Of a stretch of 64,000 nt of DNA, positions 43,436-54,434 are shown one piece after another. Position numbers and translations under genes: made by a program. The stretch spans positions 142,940-206,939 of the forward strand of contig JAABTN010000001.1 in the NCBI GenBank assembly GCA_011389895.1, given 5' to 3'. The stretch's first letter is position 1. Every line of letters begins with the position of its first letter. Source of the stretch: Maritimibacter sp. (lineage in GTDB: Bacteria > Pseudomonadota > Alphaproteobacteria > Rhodobacterales > Rhodobacteraceae). The notes beneath the pieces are model-generated. The model searched no databases, was not told the DNA's origin, and saw nothing but the letters and a program-made list of their open reading frames with translations.

Positions 43436-44965
43436 ATGGACGTCGAACTGCGTGGAATCACGAAGCGCTTTGGCAGCGTTGTGGCCAACGACAACGTCAA
43501 CCTGACGATCCGCGGGGGCGAGGTGCTTGGCCTTCTTGGTGAGAACGGCGCGGGCAAATCCACACTGATGAACATGCTCTCGGGGCTATACGCGCCCGAT
43601 GAGGGCGAGATCTTGATCGATGGTAAACAGGTCGCGTTCGACGGGCCGAGCGACGGGATCGAGGCCGGGATCGGCATGGTGCATCAGCACTTCATGCTGG
43701 TGCCTGTCTTCACCGTGGCGGAAAACGTGGTGCTGGGCGTGGAACCCACCGGACAGCTCGGGTCCATCGACATGAAACGCGCGCGCCGACAGGTCGCGGA
43801 GATCAACGAGAAATACGGGCTGCATGTGCCGCCGGATGCGTTGATCGAGGATCTTCCCGTCGGCATTCAGCAGCGCGTCGAGATCCTCAAGGTGCTGTTT
43901 CGCTCTGCCGATGTGCTGATCCTCGACGAACCGACCGCCGTTCTGACACCACAGGAAGTGCGCGAATTTTTTGGAATCGTGTCGATGTTGAAAGAGGCCG
44001 GGAAGGCCATTGTTTTCATCACCCACAAGCTGCACGAAATCCTCGAAATATCCGATCGGGTGAGTGTTCTGCGTCAAGGCCGCATCACCGGCGAGGGTGA
44101 CCCCAAATCGCTGACCGAAGCCGACCTTGCCGAGATGATGGTGGGCCGCCCGGTGAGCTTCACGGTCGACAAGACGGTGGCGGACCCCGGGCGCCCGATG
44201 ATCGAGATGGACAAGGTGACCATGCTCGACGAGACCGGCGAAAAGGTGCTCGACCGCGTGTCGATGTCCGTGCGTGCGGGCGAGGTTGTGGGGGTTGCCG
44301 GTGTGCAGGGCAATGGTCAGACCGAGCTGGTCGAAGCTCTGTCTGGGATCGAGAAGATCGCCTCCGGCAAGATTATCTTCGATGGCGAAGACATCAGCCA
44401 CGCCACGGTGCGCGAGCGTCACAGTTTGGGCATGGCGCATATCCCCGAGGATCGGCACAAATCCGGCATGGTGGAGAGTTTCACTATCGCCGAGAACATG
44501 GTGCTGAACAATTATTACGCGCCTGAATATTCCAAGGGCTGGGCGATCGACTGGCAAAAAGTGGCAGAGACCGCGGCCCGGTTCTGCATCGATTTCGACG
44601 TGCGCACGCCCAGCGTCTTTTTGCCCGGTCGTAGCCTGTCGGGCGGGAACCAGCAAAAGATGGTCGTCGCCCGTGAGCTTGAGCGTGAGACAAAGCTGGT
44701 CATCGCCTCGCAGCCGACGCGCGGTGTCGATGTCGGGTCGATCGAATATATCCACGAACGCCTGATCGCCAGCCGGGATGAAGGCGACGGGGTGCTGATC
44801 GTGTCCTCGGAGCTTGATGAGATCATGGGACTCTCGGACCGGATTTACGTCATGTATGATGGCCGGATCGTCGCGGAATTCGACAACACGGGCGGCAAGG
44901 CGGACCGCAACACCATCGGTCTGGCCATGGCCGGAGCGCACGAAGGCGAAGGGGCGGCAGCATGA
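43436..44965 (+). CDS. BMP-type nucleoside ABC transporter ATPase (two ATP-binding domains)
   Basis: 509 residues with tandem ABC domains, as in RbsA and NupO-type ATPases. Domain 1 has Walker A GENGAGKST near residue 36, an LPVGIQQRVEILK signature near 145 and LILDEPTAVLTP. Domain 2 has a degenerate Walker A (GVQGNGQTE near 290), signature LSGGNQQKMVVARE near 400 and ASQPTRGVD. It energises the transporter in the cytosol. It starts after a GGGAGGACGAC ribosome region and overlaps the first permease gene by four bases. Confidence 0.93.
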   Translation: MDVELRGITKRFGSVVANDNVNLTIRGGEVLGLLGENGAGKSTLMNMLSGLYAPDEGEILIDGKQVAFDGPSDGIEAGIGMVHQHFMLVPVFTVAENVVLGVEPTGQLGSIDMKRARRQVAEINEKYGLHVPPDALIEDLPVGIQQRVEILKVLFRSADVLILDEPTAVLTPQEVREFFGIVSMLKEAGKAIVFITHKLHEILEISDRVSVLRQGRITGEGDPKSLTEADLAEMMVGRPVSFTVDKTVADPGRPMIEMDKVTMLDETGEKVLDRVSMSVRAGEVVGVAGVQGNGQTELVEALSGIEKIASGKIIFDGEDISHATVRERHSLGMAHIPEDRHKSGMVESFTIAENMVLNNYYAPEYSKGWAIDWQKVAETAARFCIDFDVRTPSVFLPGRSLSGGNQQKMVVARELERETKLVIASQPTRGVDVGSIEYIHERLIASRDEGDGVLIVSSELDEIMGLSDRIYVMYDGRIVAEFDNTGGKADRNTIGLAMAGAHEGEGAAA

Positions 44966-46119
44966 CCGAGCGCGACGATCTCAAGGGCGTCAACGAACGA
45001 ATGCGCGCGCTTCTGGCGCGCACCACCCATGGACGCGATGATTTCGAAGATCTGGTGATCGTGCCCTTGTTCGCGGTCGTGGTCGCGCTGATCTGCGGCG
45101 CGCTGATCATGCTGGCAACCGCCGTGGACCTGCCGACCATTGGGCGCAGCTTTGTCGCGCTGGCGGTCGGCTCGGTCGGGTCGCTCTCGGCATGGTCGGA
45201 AACCCTGACCTCGGCGATCCCTCTGGTGCTCGCGGGGCTTGGTCTCGGGCTCGGGTTCCGCGCGGGCCTGTTCAATATCGGGGCCGAGGGGCAATTGCTC
45301 ATGGGCGGGCTTGCCGCCGTGATGGCGGGCTTTGCCCTCGAAGGTCTGCCGATGGTCATTCACCTGCCGCTCACGCTCTTGATCGGGGCCTCGGTCGGGG
45401 CCGCTTATGCCGCCATCGCGGGCATTCTGAAGGCGACGACCGGCGCGCACGAGGTGATTTCGACCATCATGCTCAACCTGATTTCGTTCGAGCTTCTCAA
45501 TTGGCTCCTGCGCCAGCCCTGGGTGCAGCGCGAGGGGCGCTCAGACCCGATTTCCAAATCGGTGCCCGATACCGCAGCCCTTCCCAAGCTTCTGGATTTC
45601 ATCGACCCGAACCTGCGGCTGCATGCGGGGCTTTTCGTCATGCTCGTGGCGGTGTTCATCGTCTGGTGGCTTTTGTTTCGCTCCAAGCTGGGCTTTGCCT
45701 TCCGCGCCTCGGGTGAAAACCCGTCGGCGGCGAATTATGCCGGGATGCGGGCGCCGCTTATCATCGTTCTGGCAATGGCCACCGCCGGTGCGTTGGCCGG
45801 GCTTGCCGGGGCGAACCAGATCACCGGCGTGTTGGGGCGTGCGTCCCCGGGGTTCTCGGCCGGGATCGGTTTTGACGCGATCGCGGTCGCGCTTTTGGGC
45901 CGCTCACACCCGGTGGGCATTCTCTTTGCCGGTATCCTGTTCGGCGGGCTCGAGGCGGGCGGGCGCCAGATGCAGGTGGACGCGGGCGTGTCCATTGACC
46001 TGATCAGCATCATTCAGGCGCTCATCATCGTCTTCATTGCTGCCCCGCTTCTGGTGCGCGCGATCTTCCCGTGGGGCTTCAGACGGCCACGCAACGGCAA
46101 GAAAGGGGGCGCGGCATGA
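44962..46119 (+). CDS. BMP-type nucleoside ABC transporter permease 1
   Basis: 385 residues, about nine or ten membrane helices, ATGA overlap with the ATPase gene. It has the BPD-transporter-2 family stretch FNIGAEGQLLMGGLAAVMAG near residues 107-126 and the later segment FRASGENPSAANYAGM near 245-260. It pairs with the second permease to form the channel. Confidence 0.92.
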   Translation: MTERDDLKGVNERMRALLARTTHGRDDFEDLVIVPLFAVVVALICGALIMLATAVDLPTIGRSFVALAVGSVGSLSAWSETLTSAIPLVLAGLGLGLGFRAGLFNIGAEGQLLMGGLAAVMAGFALEGLPMVIHLPLTLLIGASVGAAYAAIAGILKATTGAHEVISTIMLNLISFELLNWLLRQPWVQREGRSDPISKSVPDTAALPKLLDFIDPNLRLHAGLFVMLVAVFIVWWLLFRSKLGFAFRASGENPSAANYAGMRAPLIIVLAMATAGALAGLAGANQITGVLGRASPGFSAGIGFDAIAVALLGRSHPVGILFAGILFGGLEAGGRQMQVDAGVSIDLISIIQALIIVFIAAPLLVRAIFPWGFRRPRNGKKGGAA

Positions 46120-47381
46120 CCGATGTGACCACGACCCCGACACAGGCCGAAAAGCTGGATTCTGCGGCGAACCGCAAGGCGCGGGTGATGGGCGGTATCC
46201 TGATCGCCCTCGCGCTTCTCGTGCTCTTCGCGCTTGACGTCGTGCCGGGGCAGAGCGCGACCTTCCGCCTGACCACCGCGCGCGATGCCATCCAGCTTCC
46301 CAATCTCGTGGTGCCCGGGGCCTTCAACATGGTCTGCGCCGCCATTCTCGCGTTTCTCGGTGTGCGCCAGTTTCTGGAAGGTGGGGCGCGCTGGACATCG
46401 CTTTCGCTGGGCTTCGGGCTTTTGGTGCTTGTCCTTGCCTTCCTCGTCTGGGCCACGGCGGGCACCGCGTTCAACCTGACCTCGATGCTGAAGGCGGCAG
46501 TGCTCGCCTCGGTCCCGATCGCGCTGGGTGGTCTCGCGGGGGTCATGTCCGAACGCGTCGCGGTGGTGAATATTGCCATCGAGGGTATGCTGCTTGCCGG
46601 GGCCTTTGCCGGTGCGCTCATCGGGTCGCTTCTGGGCGGCTGGATCGGGTTGGTCGGCGCGATCCTTGTCGGCGGGTGTTTTGGCCTGTTGCTTGCGACC
46701 CTCGTTGTCACCTTCCGCATGGACCAGATCATTGCAGGGGTCGTGATCAACCTCTTCGTGCTGGGCGTGACAAGCTATGTCTCGTCGCAGGTCTTCTCGG
46801 AATATCGCCACCTGAACAACGCCAAGGTGTTCCGGGCGTGGGAAATCCCGATCCTGTCGGATATCCCGGTGCTCGGCCCGATGCTGTTCAACCAGAACCT
46901 CTTCGTTTACGGGGCCTTCATCCTTGTCGGGGTCGCGACCTATTACCTGTTTCACACCAAGAACGGGCTTCGCGCGCGCGCCGTGGGCGAACACCCGCGG
47001 GCTGCCGATACGCTGGGCATCGACGTCTATATCACCCGCTATGTCCATGTGACCGTCGCGGGGATGGTGGCCGGGTTTGGCGGTGCCTTCTTCACGCTTG
47101 GCAACGTGGGCAGGTTCGAGGAGAACATGACCAACGGGCGCGGCTATATCGGGCTGGCCGCCATGATCTTCGGGCGCTGGCACCCGGTGGGCGCGCTGTC
47201 CGCCGCGTTGATCTTCGGCTTCGCGGATTCGATCCAGCAAAAGCTCGCGCTTCTCAACACGCCGATCCCGTCTGAATTTCTCGCCATGGCGCCTTATATT
47301 GCCACGATCATCGTCGTCGCAGGCCTTGTCGGACGGTCGCGTCCGCCCGCCGCCGATGGCAAACCCTATGTGAAGGAGTGA
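46116..47381 (+). CDS. BMP-type nucleoside ABC transporter permease 2
   Basis: 421 residues from the ATG overlapping the previous stop (ATGA). Highly hydrophobic, with VNIAIEGMLLAGAFAGALIG near residue 150 and RARAVGEHPRAADTLGID near 300-317, the same family as permease 1 but divergent and with an extra N-terminal pair of helices. It is the last transporter gene; a hairpin (47394-47411) follows the stop. Confidence 0.92.
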   Translation: MTDVTTTPTQAEKLDSAANRKARVMGGILIALALLVLFALDVVPGQSATFRLTTARDAIQLPNLVVPGAFNMVCAAILAFLGVRQFLEGGARWTSLSLGFGLLVLVLAFLVWATAGTAFNLTSMLKAAVLASVPIALGGLAGVMSERVAVVNIAIEGMLLAGAFAGALIGSLLGGWIGLVGAILVGGCFGLLLATLVVTFRMDQIIAGVVINLFVLGVTSYVSSQVFSEYRHLNNAKVFRAWEIPILSDIPVLGPMLFNQNLFVYGAFILVGVATYYLFHTKNGLRARAVGEHPRAADTLGIDVYITRYVHVTVAGMVAGFGGAFFTLGNVGRFEENMTNGRGYIGLAAMIFGRWHPVGALSAALIFGFADSIQQKLALLNTPIPSEFLAMAPYIATIIVVAGLVGRSRPPAADGKPYVKE

Positions 47382-47393
47382 ACGTGGTTCTGC

Positions 47394-47411
47394 CCCCCGG
47401 CAAAGGGGGGA
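47394..47411 (+). terminator. Hairpin after the BMP transporter operon
   Basis: CCCCCC (47394-47399) pairs with GGGGGG (47406-47411) around GGCAAA, 13 bases after the permease stop. No T-tract follows, so termination may be incomplete. The remaining 246 bases before the kinase gene are AT-richer (47540-47580) and may contain its promoter. Confidence 0.4.
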
Positions 47412-47657
47412 GTGCCGCGGCGCCGGAATTGATGACTGACTGGCTGTTGCGTGACCGAAGTTCAGAAGACCGAAAAGCCGGTGTCCGAAGCACTCCCCAT
47501 CCGCGTTCCCGCTGCCAAACCACTGGCACGATGGGTAACCCAGATTTAACAATAATTCTAAAGAAAGCGGACCAAGTCGCAAATGGTGGAAATCCACCAG
47601 AGTTTCGATCCCCCGCCGCACTCCACGAAATCGCCCCGTTTTTGCACGGGAGACCAG

Positions 47658-48914
47658 ATGTCACGCGATGATCCCCGGTTCCTGACCGACCTCTTTGATG
47701 CGGCGATTTCGGCGGCTGATCCGGTGCGCGCGCTGGCCCCCTATCTGCCCAACCCGCCCAAGGGGCGCACGGTCGTGATTGGGGCGGGCAAAGGGGCGGC
47801 GCAGCTTGCACAGGCCTTTGAGACCCTTTGGGAGGCCGATTTCGACGGCGTGATCGTGACCCGTTACGGGTTCGGGGCCGCGACCCGCAAGATCCGCGTG
47901 ATCGAGGCATCGCACCCGGTGCCGGATGAGGCGGGGGTCGACGCGGTGCGGGCGATGACCGAGGCGGTGAGCGGGCTGACCGAGGAAGATCTGGTCATTG
48001 CGCTGATCACCGGGGGCGGATCGGCGCTTTTGCCGGCCCCACCGGAGGGGTTCGATTTGCAGGATGAGCAGGCGTTGAACACCGCGTTGCTCGCCTCGGG
48101 CGCGCCAATCTCTGCCATGAATGCGATCCGGACCTGTTTTTCCGGCACCAAGGGCGGGCAGCTTGCCGCGCTGGCGCATCCGGCGCGGGTGGTGTCGCTC
48201 GTCGTGTCGGACGTGCCGGGGGATGACCCGTCGCAGGTGGCGTCTGGCCCGACCGTGCCGGGTCACGCAGGGTCGGAGGCGGCGCTCGCGGCGATCCGCG
48301 ATTGGCGCATTGATCTACCCGACCGCCTGCGCGATGCAATAGCCGCCGCGCGCCCGCCGTCGCCCGATGATCCGGCTTTTGGTCGGGACGAGGTGCATGT
48401 CATCGCCTCGGCGTCGCGGTCGCTTGACGCGGCTGCGGAACATGCGCGTGCGCAGGGGGTGCCTGCGGTGATCCTCTCGGATGCCATCGAAGGCGAGGCG
48501 CGCGACGTGGCGCGTGTTCATGCCGCCATCGCGCGCGAAGTGGCGCTGCGCAATCGTCCGTTCGAGGCCCCGGTTGTCATCCTGTCGGGGGGCGAGACGA
48601 CGGTGACCGTGACGGGGCAGGGGCGGGGTGGCCGAAACGCGGAATTCCTGCTCGCCTTCGCGCTGGAGATCGAGGGGATGGGCCGGATCACAGCGATGGC
48701 CGCGGACACGGACGGGATCGACGGGTCCGAAGACAACGCGGGGGCCTTTGCCGATGGCGATACGGTCGCCCGGATGCGCTGCGCTGGGGTCGATCCGGCG
48801 GACCGGCTGTCCGACAACGACGCATATTCGGCCTTTCACGCGGTTGACGGGCTGTTTTCGCCCGGGCCGACCGGCACCAACGTGAACGATTTCCGCGCCA
48901 TCCTGATCCGCTAA
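47658..48914 (+). CDS. Glycerate 2-kinase (TtuD/GckA family)
   Basis: 418 residues from the ATG at 47658 with GGGAGA upstream. MOFRL/DUF4147 family: [14 protein letters not shown] near residues 38-51, [14 protein letters not shown] near 115-128, [11 protein letters not shown] near 160-170 and [19 protein letters not shown] in the C-terminal MOFRL domain. It phosphorylates glycerate with ATP at C2; older annotation as hydroxypyruvate reductase (TtuD) exists for the same family. It follows the nucleoside-type transporter by 276 bases and ends at a strong terminator. The link to the transporter substrate is unclear. Confidence 0.85.
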   Translation: MSRDDPRFLTDLFDAAISAADPVRALAPYLPNPPKGRTVVIGAGKGAAQLAQAFETLWEADFDGVIVTRYGFGAATRKIRVIEASHPVPDEAGVDAVRAMTEAVSGLTEEDLVIALITGGGSALLPAPPEGFDLQDEQALNTALLASGAPISAMNAIRTCFSGTKGGQLAALAHPARVVSLVVSDVPGDDPSQVASGPTVPGHAGSEAALAAIRDWRIDLPDRLRDAIAAARPPSPDDPAFGRDEVHVIASASRSLDAAAEHARAQGVPAVILSDAIEGEARDVARVHAAIAREVALRNRPFEAPVVILSGGETTVTVTGQGRGGRNAEFLLAFALEIEGMGRITAMAADTDGIDGSEDNAGAFADGDTVARMRCAGVDPADRLSDNDAYSAFHAVDGLFSPGPTGTNVNDFRAILIR

Positions 48915-48947
48915 GGCGGCGCCGGGCCAAGAAGGGGCGGCTGGCCC

Positions 48948-48979
48948 GAAAAAGGGCCGCGCCTTGGCTGGCGCGGCCC
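48948..48979 (-). terminator. Intrinsic terminator for the ligC operon (bidirectional)
   Basis: GGCGCGGCCC and GGGCCGCGCC form a perfect 10-bp stem (48954-48963 with 48970-48979) with a six-base loop. Read on the minus strand it is followed by TTTTTC (48953-48948), a standard rho-independent terminator for the genes ending at 49015. It also lies 40 bases past the glycerate kinase stop on the plus strand. Confidence 0.85.
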
Positions 48980-49014
48980 CTATGTGCAGGGGGCCAAGGC
49001 CCGAAAAAACCCGC

Positions 49015-49959
49015 TTACTTGAAGCCCCGCTCGATCGTGTCGAGGGTTGCCATGGCAGGCAGCACCTGGGCCACCGAGCCGTTGGGTTCGCGGCCCTCCT
49101 GGATCGCCGAAATGAATTCGCGGTCGATCAGCTCGATCCCGTTATTGGACACCGCCACATCGGACAGGTCGATGGGGTTTTCATTCCCGTCGAACAGGTC
49201 ATCGTAACGCGCGATATAGGTGCCGTTGTCACAGATATACCGAAAGAACGTGCCAAGCGGCCCATCGTTGTTGAACGACAGCGACAGGGTGCAAAGCGCC
49301 CCGGAAGGCGTTTTCATCCCGATCGACATGTCCATCGCGATGCCGAGGTCGGGGTGATGCGGGCCTTCCAGCCCATAGGCTTGCGACACGGTTTCGCCGG
49401 TCTGGTACTGGAACAGATCGACCGTGTGACAGGCATGGTGCCAAAGAAGGTGATCGGTCCAGCTCCGGGGTTCGCCCTTTGCGTTCATGTTCGAGCGCCG
49501 GAAGAAGTAGGTTTGCACATCCATCTGCTGCACCTTCAACTCGCCCGCGTCGATCTTGTTCTTGATCCACTGGTGGGACGGGTTGAAACGCCGGACCTGA
49601 CCGGACATGGCCAGCACGCCGGTCTCTTTTTGCTTGTCCACAAGGCGCTGGCTGTCTTCGAGCGAATCCGCCATCGGGATCTCGATCAGGACCGGCTTGC
49701 CCGCCTCCATGCAGGTGATGGCCTGATCGGCGTGCATCTGCGTCGGCGTGGCGAGAATGACCGCGTCCACGTCATCGCGCGCCACGCAGTCTTCAAGCGT
49801 GGTGGCGGCATGGCCGATGCCCCGCTCTTTCGCCAGCGCGTCGATCTTGTCCTGCGTCGGCCCCATGACCGAGGTCACCTCGACCCCGTCGATATTGGCC
49901 AACGCATCGAGATGTTTGATCCCGAAGGCCCCATAGGCCCCGGCGACACAAATACGCAT
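49015..49959 (-). CDS. ligC: 4-carboxy-2-hydroxymuconate-6-semialdehyde dehydrogenase
   Basis: 314 residues, ATG preceded by AAGGAGGGG. Gfo/Idh/MocA family: Rossmann start MRICVAGAYGAFGIKHLDAL, the conserved EIPMADSLEDSQRLV in place of the sugar-dehydrogenase EKP, and LWHHACHTVDLF. The length and N-terminal pattern match LigC/PmdC. It oxidises the protocatechuate 4,5-cleavage product (as its hemiacetal) to 2-pyrone-4,6-dicarboxylate with NAD(P)+. It lies 10 bases after ligB in the same operon. Confidence 0.92.
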   Translation of the reverse strand: MRICVAGAYGAFGIKHLDALANIDGVEVTSVMGPTQDKIDALAKERGIGHAATTLEDCVARDDVDAVILATPTQMHADQAITCMEAGKPVLIEIPMADSLEDSQRLVDKQKETGVLAMSGQVRRFNPSHQWIKNKIDAGELKVQQMDVQTYFFRRSNMNAKGEPRSWTDHLLWHHACHTVDLFQYQTGETVSQAYGLEGPHHPDLGIAMDMSIGMKTPSGALCTLSLSFNNDGPLGTFFRYICDNGTYIARYDDLFDGNENPIDLSDVAVSNNGIELIDREFISAIQEGREPNGSVAQVLPAMATLDTIERGFK

Positions 49960-49969
49960 GTTCCCCTCC

Positions 49970-51209
<1,240 letters not shown>

Positions 51210-51213
<4 letters not shown>

Positions 51214-52193
51214 GGTTTCCTCCTGTTCACGTTAACTTGGGCGGCGCGGATTGCATCCGCCTTTTCCTGAAATGTCATCTGGGGAACATCGGCGCTCTGG
51301 GTAAGGTGCAGATCGCCCATTTCCTGTTGCCACGCGGCGGTGGCTTTGGCCATGCGGGGGGTGATCCCGAGGCTCTCGACCGTGGCGGCGGCTTCGCGCA
51401 TCTCGCTCGCCCGGCGCAGGCCGTGGGTCGTGGTGCGCTCCATGTTATACGCCGCGCGGGCGGCCCAGTCGACACCTGCAACTCCGGGCATGGTCGCGTT
51501 GAGCGAGGCGATAATGGCCTCTTCCACACCGGCGGCGCGTGCCGCCAGAAGGCTTTCAAGCGTGAGCGCCTCGATCCCCTTGATCATCACCGAGCGCAGC
51601 ATTTTCGTCGCGCTGGCCTGACCGATGGTGTCCCCCGCAACCTCGCACAGCATGCCAAGGGTGCCCATAGCCGCCTGTGCCGCCCCTGCGTGGGGACCGG
51701 CCAGAAGCATCGGCGTTTCATGGCGGCGCGGATGGATCGGGGCCATGATCGCGGCGTCGACATACCGCGCGTGCGCCGCTTCAACATGTTTCGCCGCCGC
51801 CGTCTTGGTCTGCGGCGCGCAGGAATTGCAGTCGACGTAAAGCGCATTCTTTGCAAGATGCGGGCTGGCGGCACGCGCGGCCGTCTCGGCCTGATCGGCT
51901 GTCACCAGCGAGATCACGAGATCGGCCTTGTCCAACGCGGTCTCAAGCCGCGCTGCCCCGTTGACGCGGATCACGCGGTAGCGGTCTTGCATCTCGGTGC
52001 AAACGCAGGCGTCGTCGCTTTCGGTCTTGATGTCATAGGCGCGCAAGTCGGGTGTCCGCCCATCGTTTTGCCCGCCGGCTTGCCAACTGTCCATCCAGCC
52101 GCTTGCCAAGGCCGATCCGGCTTCGCCAAACCCCAAAAGGGTGACGATTGCGGGCCGGGTGGCCGGACGGGAAAGATCGTGTTGCGCGTTCAT
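51210..52193 (-). CDS. 6-phosphogluconate-dehydrogenase-like NAD(P) oxidoreductase with DUF1932 domain
   Basis: 327 residues from the ATG at 52193; an in-frame GTG at 52205 is possible and neither has a good ribosome site. N-terminal Rossmann domain with GFGEAGSALASGW near residues 20-32 and VDCNSCAPQTK near 123-133; C-terminal DUF1932 domain (ATKMLRSVMIKGIEALTLE). It resembles beta-hydroxyacid dehydrogenases, with the catalytic-lysine region at KMLRS. It overlaps ligA by four bases, implying a role in the protocatechuate route, yet every known step has another enzyme here. The substrate is unknown; a side-product reductase or an alternative upstream step are possibilities. Confidence 0.82.
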
Positions 52194-52230
52194 GTATACA
52201 TTCACTTAGGAACACCCGCCCGGGATTGGA

Positions 52231-52248
52231 AATTCATTGCCCCGAATT
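52231..52248. promoter_or_regulatory. LTTR-type site ahead of the DUF1932-ligABC genes
   Basis: AATTC (52231-52235) and GAATT (52244-52248) form a perfect dyad with an eight-base spacer and contain T-N11-A matches. The site lies in the 60-base gap between the lysR stop and the DUF1932 gene, just upstream of the latter, and could be bound by the adjacent LysR protein. Confidence 0.5.
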
Positions 52249-52253
52249 ATCAT

Positions 52254-53492
52254 TCATTCTGGGTATAGACGCGGCTCGACCATGGTTTCCGCCGTCTCTT
52301 GAACAAGCTCGAGAAACCGCGCCTGTGTCGGGGTCGGCACCCAGCCGACGCGGGTGGTCAGGCCGATGGGGCGCAGGCTGTCGGGCAGGTCGAGATCAAG
52401 GCGCACCATGTCGCCATGGGCAATCTCCACCGCGGCCTGATAAGGCGACAGGATGGTCAGGTACTCACCACGCCGCAACAGGCCCCGGACCAGCACCATC
52501 GACGACGACACGATCCGCACCGGCGTTTCGGCCCGTTCGGCAATGCGCAGGGTGCGAAACAGGTACGACCCCCCCGGCGTCTCTTTCGGCGGGGCAATCC
52601 AAGGGTAGGCGAGCATCTCGTCCAACGTCACGCCCTGCCGACCGGCAAGCGGATGGCCGGGCCCCGAAACCACCGCAAGGCGATCCTGGAACAACGGCAA
52701 TTGCACCACGTCTTCGACCGGAACCGGGTCGCGCAGCGCCCCGACCAGCACGTCGACTTCGCCATACCGCAGGGCGCGCAGCAATTCGCCATAGGGCGCG
52801 TCGATGGTCTGGATCTGCACCCCGGAAGCCTCGTTCAACAGCGCGTCGATGGCGGCAGGCAGGATCTGTGTCCGCGACAACGGCATGGAGCCGACCACAA
52901 TCCGGCTCGAATCCCGGCCCGCGAGGCGCGAGAGATCATCCAGCCCCTGTTTCAACTCCGCTTCCGCGAGCTTCACGGCACGCGCAAAAGCCTCGGCCTG
53001 TGGGGTCAGCTCGATTCCCCGGCGCGTGGCGGAAAACAACTCCATCCCGGACAGCTTTTCGAGATCCCGCCCCGCCCGGTGGATCGAAGGTTGCGAAATG
53101 TCGAGGGTGCGCGCGGCGAGCGAGAAGCTTCCCGCTTCCCGGATTGCCACCAAGGCGCGCAATTGCGCCGCCGTGACACGCAGGTGAAAATCCGTGACCG
53201 GCTTCGTGCCGTCGCGCCGGGTCAGGCGCACCGCGACCGCCGCGCCATGGGCGAGATGGTCAAACATGCGCCGCACGCGGGTCAAAAGCGCCGCGCCCGC
53301 CTCGGTCGGAAACATGCCTTCGGCCCGCCGGTCCAGAAGCGGCGTGGCGAACCGGGTCTCAAGCCCCGAAATCGCCTGTGTCACCGCCGGCTGGCTCAGG
53401 TGAACCTTGTGCGCCGCTGCCGAGATGCCACCGGCATCGGCAACTTCCATGAAGGCCCTGAGGTGCCTCAGATTCGGAAAATTCACTGTCAT
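52254..53492 (-). CDS. LysR-family regulator with two N-terminal helix-turn-helix domains
   Basis: 412 residues, about 110 longer than a normal LTTR. Residues 7-66 are a LysR winged HTH (NLRHLRAFMEVADAGGISAA, then SQPAVTQAISGLE). Residues 108-167 are a second LysR HTH (AAQLRALVAIREAGSFSLAA, then SQPSIHRAGRDLEKL). The effector domain runs from about 195 to 405 (SRIVVGSMPL near its start). No frameshift or start signal separates the two, so this is a genuine tandem. It sits between the ligABC and galB arms of the protocatechuate cluster and is likely their regulator. Confidence 0.88.
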   Translation of the reverse strand: MTVNFPNLRHLRAFMEVADAGGISAAAHKVHLSQPAVTQAISGLETRFATPLLDRRAEGMFPTEAGAALLTRVRRMFDHLAHGAAVAVRLTRRDGTKPVTDFHLRVTAAQLRALVAIREAGSFSLAARTLDISQPSIHRAGRDLEKLSGMELFSATRRGIELTPQAEAFARAVKLAEAELKQGLDDLSRLAGRDSSRIVVGSMPLSRTQILPAAIDALLNEASGVQIQTIDAPYGELLRALRYGEVDVLVGALRDPVPVEDVVQLPLFQDRLAVVSGPGHPLAGRQGVTLDEMLAYPWIAPPKETPGGSYLFRTLRIAERAETPVRIVSSSMVLVRGLLRRGEYLTILSPYQAAVEIAHGDMVRLDLDLPDSLRPIGLTTRVGWVPTPTQARFLELVQETAETMVEPRLYPE

Positions 53493-53495
53493 GGC

Positions 53496-53509
53496 AAAGC
53501 CTTGGCTTT
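53496..53509. promoter_or_regulatory. 14-bp palindrome in the lysR leader
   Basis: AAAGCC (53496-53501) and GGCTTT (53504-53509) flank TT. On the minus strand the only ribosome-site-like AAGG of the lysR gene falls inside this dyad, three bases upstream of the ATG region. It could be a protein-binding site or a hairpin that hides the ribosome site. Confidence 0.4.
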
Positions 53510-53685
53510 TATGCTCCCATCAGGTCTGGACGACACCTATAACAAATATTTATGATCTTCGCGCGGGATTCAAATGGTCTATCGTCGCAGCTGGACCTAT
53601 TGAGATTGCGCAAACGTCCGTGGAACGTCACGACACATGGGACGCGACACATGGGACAAGGCAAACCTCGGGGAGAGAGACCTAC

Positions 53686-54423
53686 ATGGCCGACAAGAAC
53701 ACCGCCCTCGTCATTTCCGCGCATTCCGCCGACTTCGTCTGGCGCGCCGGTGGGGCCATCGCGAAACACGCCAAACTGGGCTACGACGTCACCGTCGTCT
53801 GCCTGTCCTTCGGCGAGCGCGGCGAAAGCGCCAAGCTTTGGAAACAGGACGGCATGACCATGGACAAGGTCAAGACCGAGCGGCGCAAGGAGGCCGAGAA
53901 CGCCGCCAGGGAGCTGGGCGTTCACGACATTCAATTCTTCGATATGGGCGACTACCCGTTGGAGTTCACCCGCGAATATAAAGACAAGATGGTCGACGTG
54001 ATCCGCGCGGTGCAGCCGAAGTTCATGTTCTCGCACTCCAAGTGGGACCCCTATAACACCGACCACATGAACACGACGCAATTCGCGCTGGAAACCCGCA
54101 TGATGGCGCAGGCCTGGGGTCACAATCCGGGCGAAAGGGTGCTGGGCGCGCCGCAGCTTTACCTGTTTGAGCCGCACCAGACCGAACAGATGCAGTGGAA
54201 ACCCAACATCTTCCTCGACATCTCCGATGTCTGGGACCGCAAGTGGGCCGCGATCCAGTGCATGCAGGGCCAAGAGCACCTGTGGCGGTTTTATGAAAAC
54301 GTGGCCGAGAACCGCGGCAACCATTTCCGCCGCAACTCGGGCGGTCAGGCCGGGGGCAAGGCCGCGACCCATGCGGAAGGGTTCGAGGCGATCTTCCCGC
54401 GCACCGTCGACGAGCTGGATTGA
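53686..54423 (+). CDS. galB: 4-oxalomesaconate hydratase (PIG-L/LmbE-family, GalB type)
   Basis: 245 residues from the ATG at 53686 with GGGAGAGAGA upstream; the open frame extends back into the intergenic region without start signals. PIG-L/LmbE deacetylase fold: [15 protein letters not shown] at residues 8-22 corresponds to the zinc-binding PHPDD motif, and [15 protein letters not shown] near 108-122 carries the later His ligands. In Pseudomonas the gallate enzyme GalB of this family hydrates 4-oxalomesaconate to 4-carboxy-4-hydroxy-2-oxoadipate. The following aldolase and tautomerase genes support this. It is divergent from the lysR gene. Confidence 0.86.
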   Translation: MADKNTALVISAHSADFVWRAGGAIAKHAKLGYDVTVVCLSFGERGESAKLWKQDGMTMDKVKTERRKEAENAARELGVHDIQFFDMGDYPLEFTREYKDKMVDVIRAVQPKFMFSHSKWDPYNTDHMNTTQFALETRMMAQAWGHNPGERVLGAPQLYLFEPHQTEQMQWKPNIFLDISDVWDRKWAAIQCMQGQEHLWRFYENVAENRGNHFRRNSGGQAGGKAATHAEGFEAIFPRTVDELD

Positions 54424-54434
54424 GGGGAAACACC

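Noticed and set aside
46014..47621. 535-residue minus-strand frame opposite the second nucleoside permease
   Set aside because: Composition is highly charged and low-complexity, with no motifs; the plus-strand permease is convincing.
53540..53556. AT-rich AAATATTT palindrome between lysR and galB
   Set aside because: Its flanks are not symmetric around the same axis and it may only be part of a promoter; not strong enough to list as an operator.
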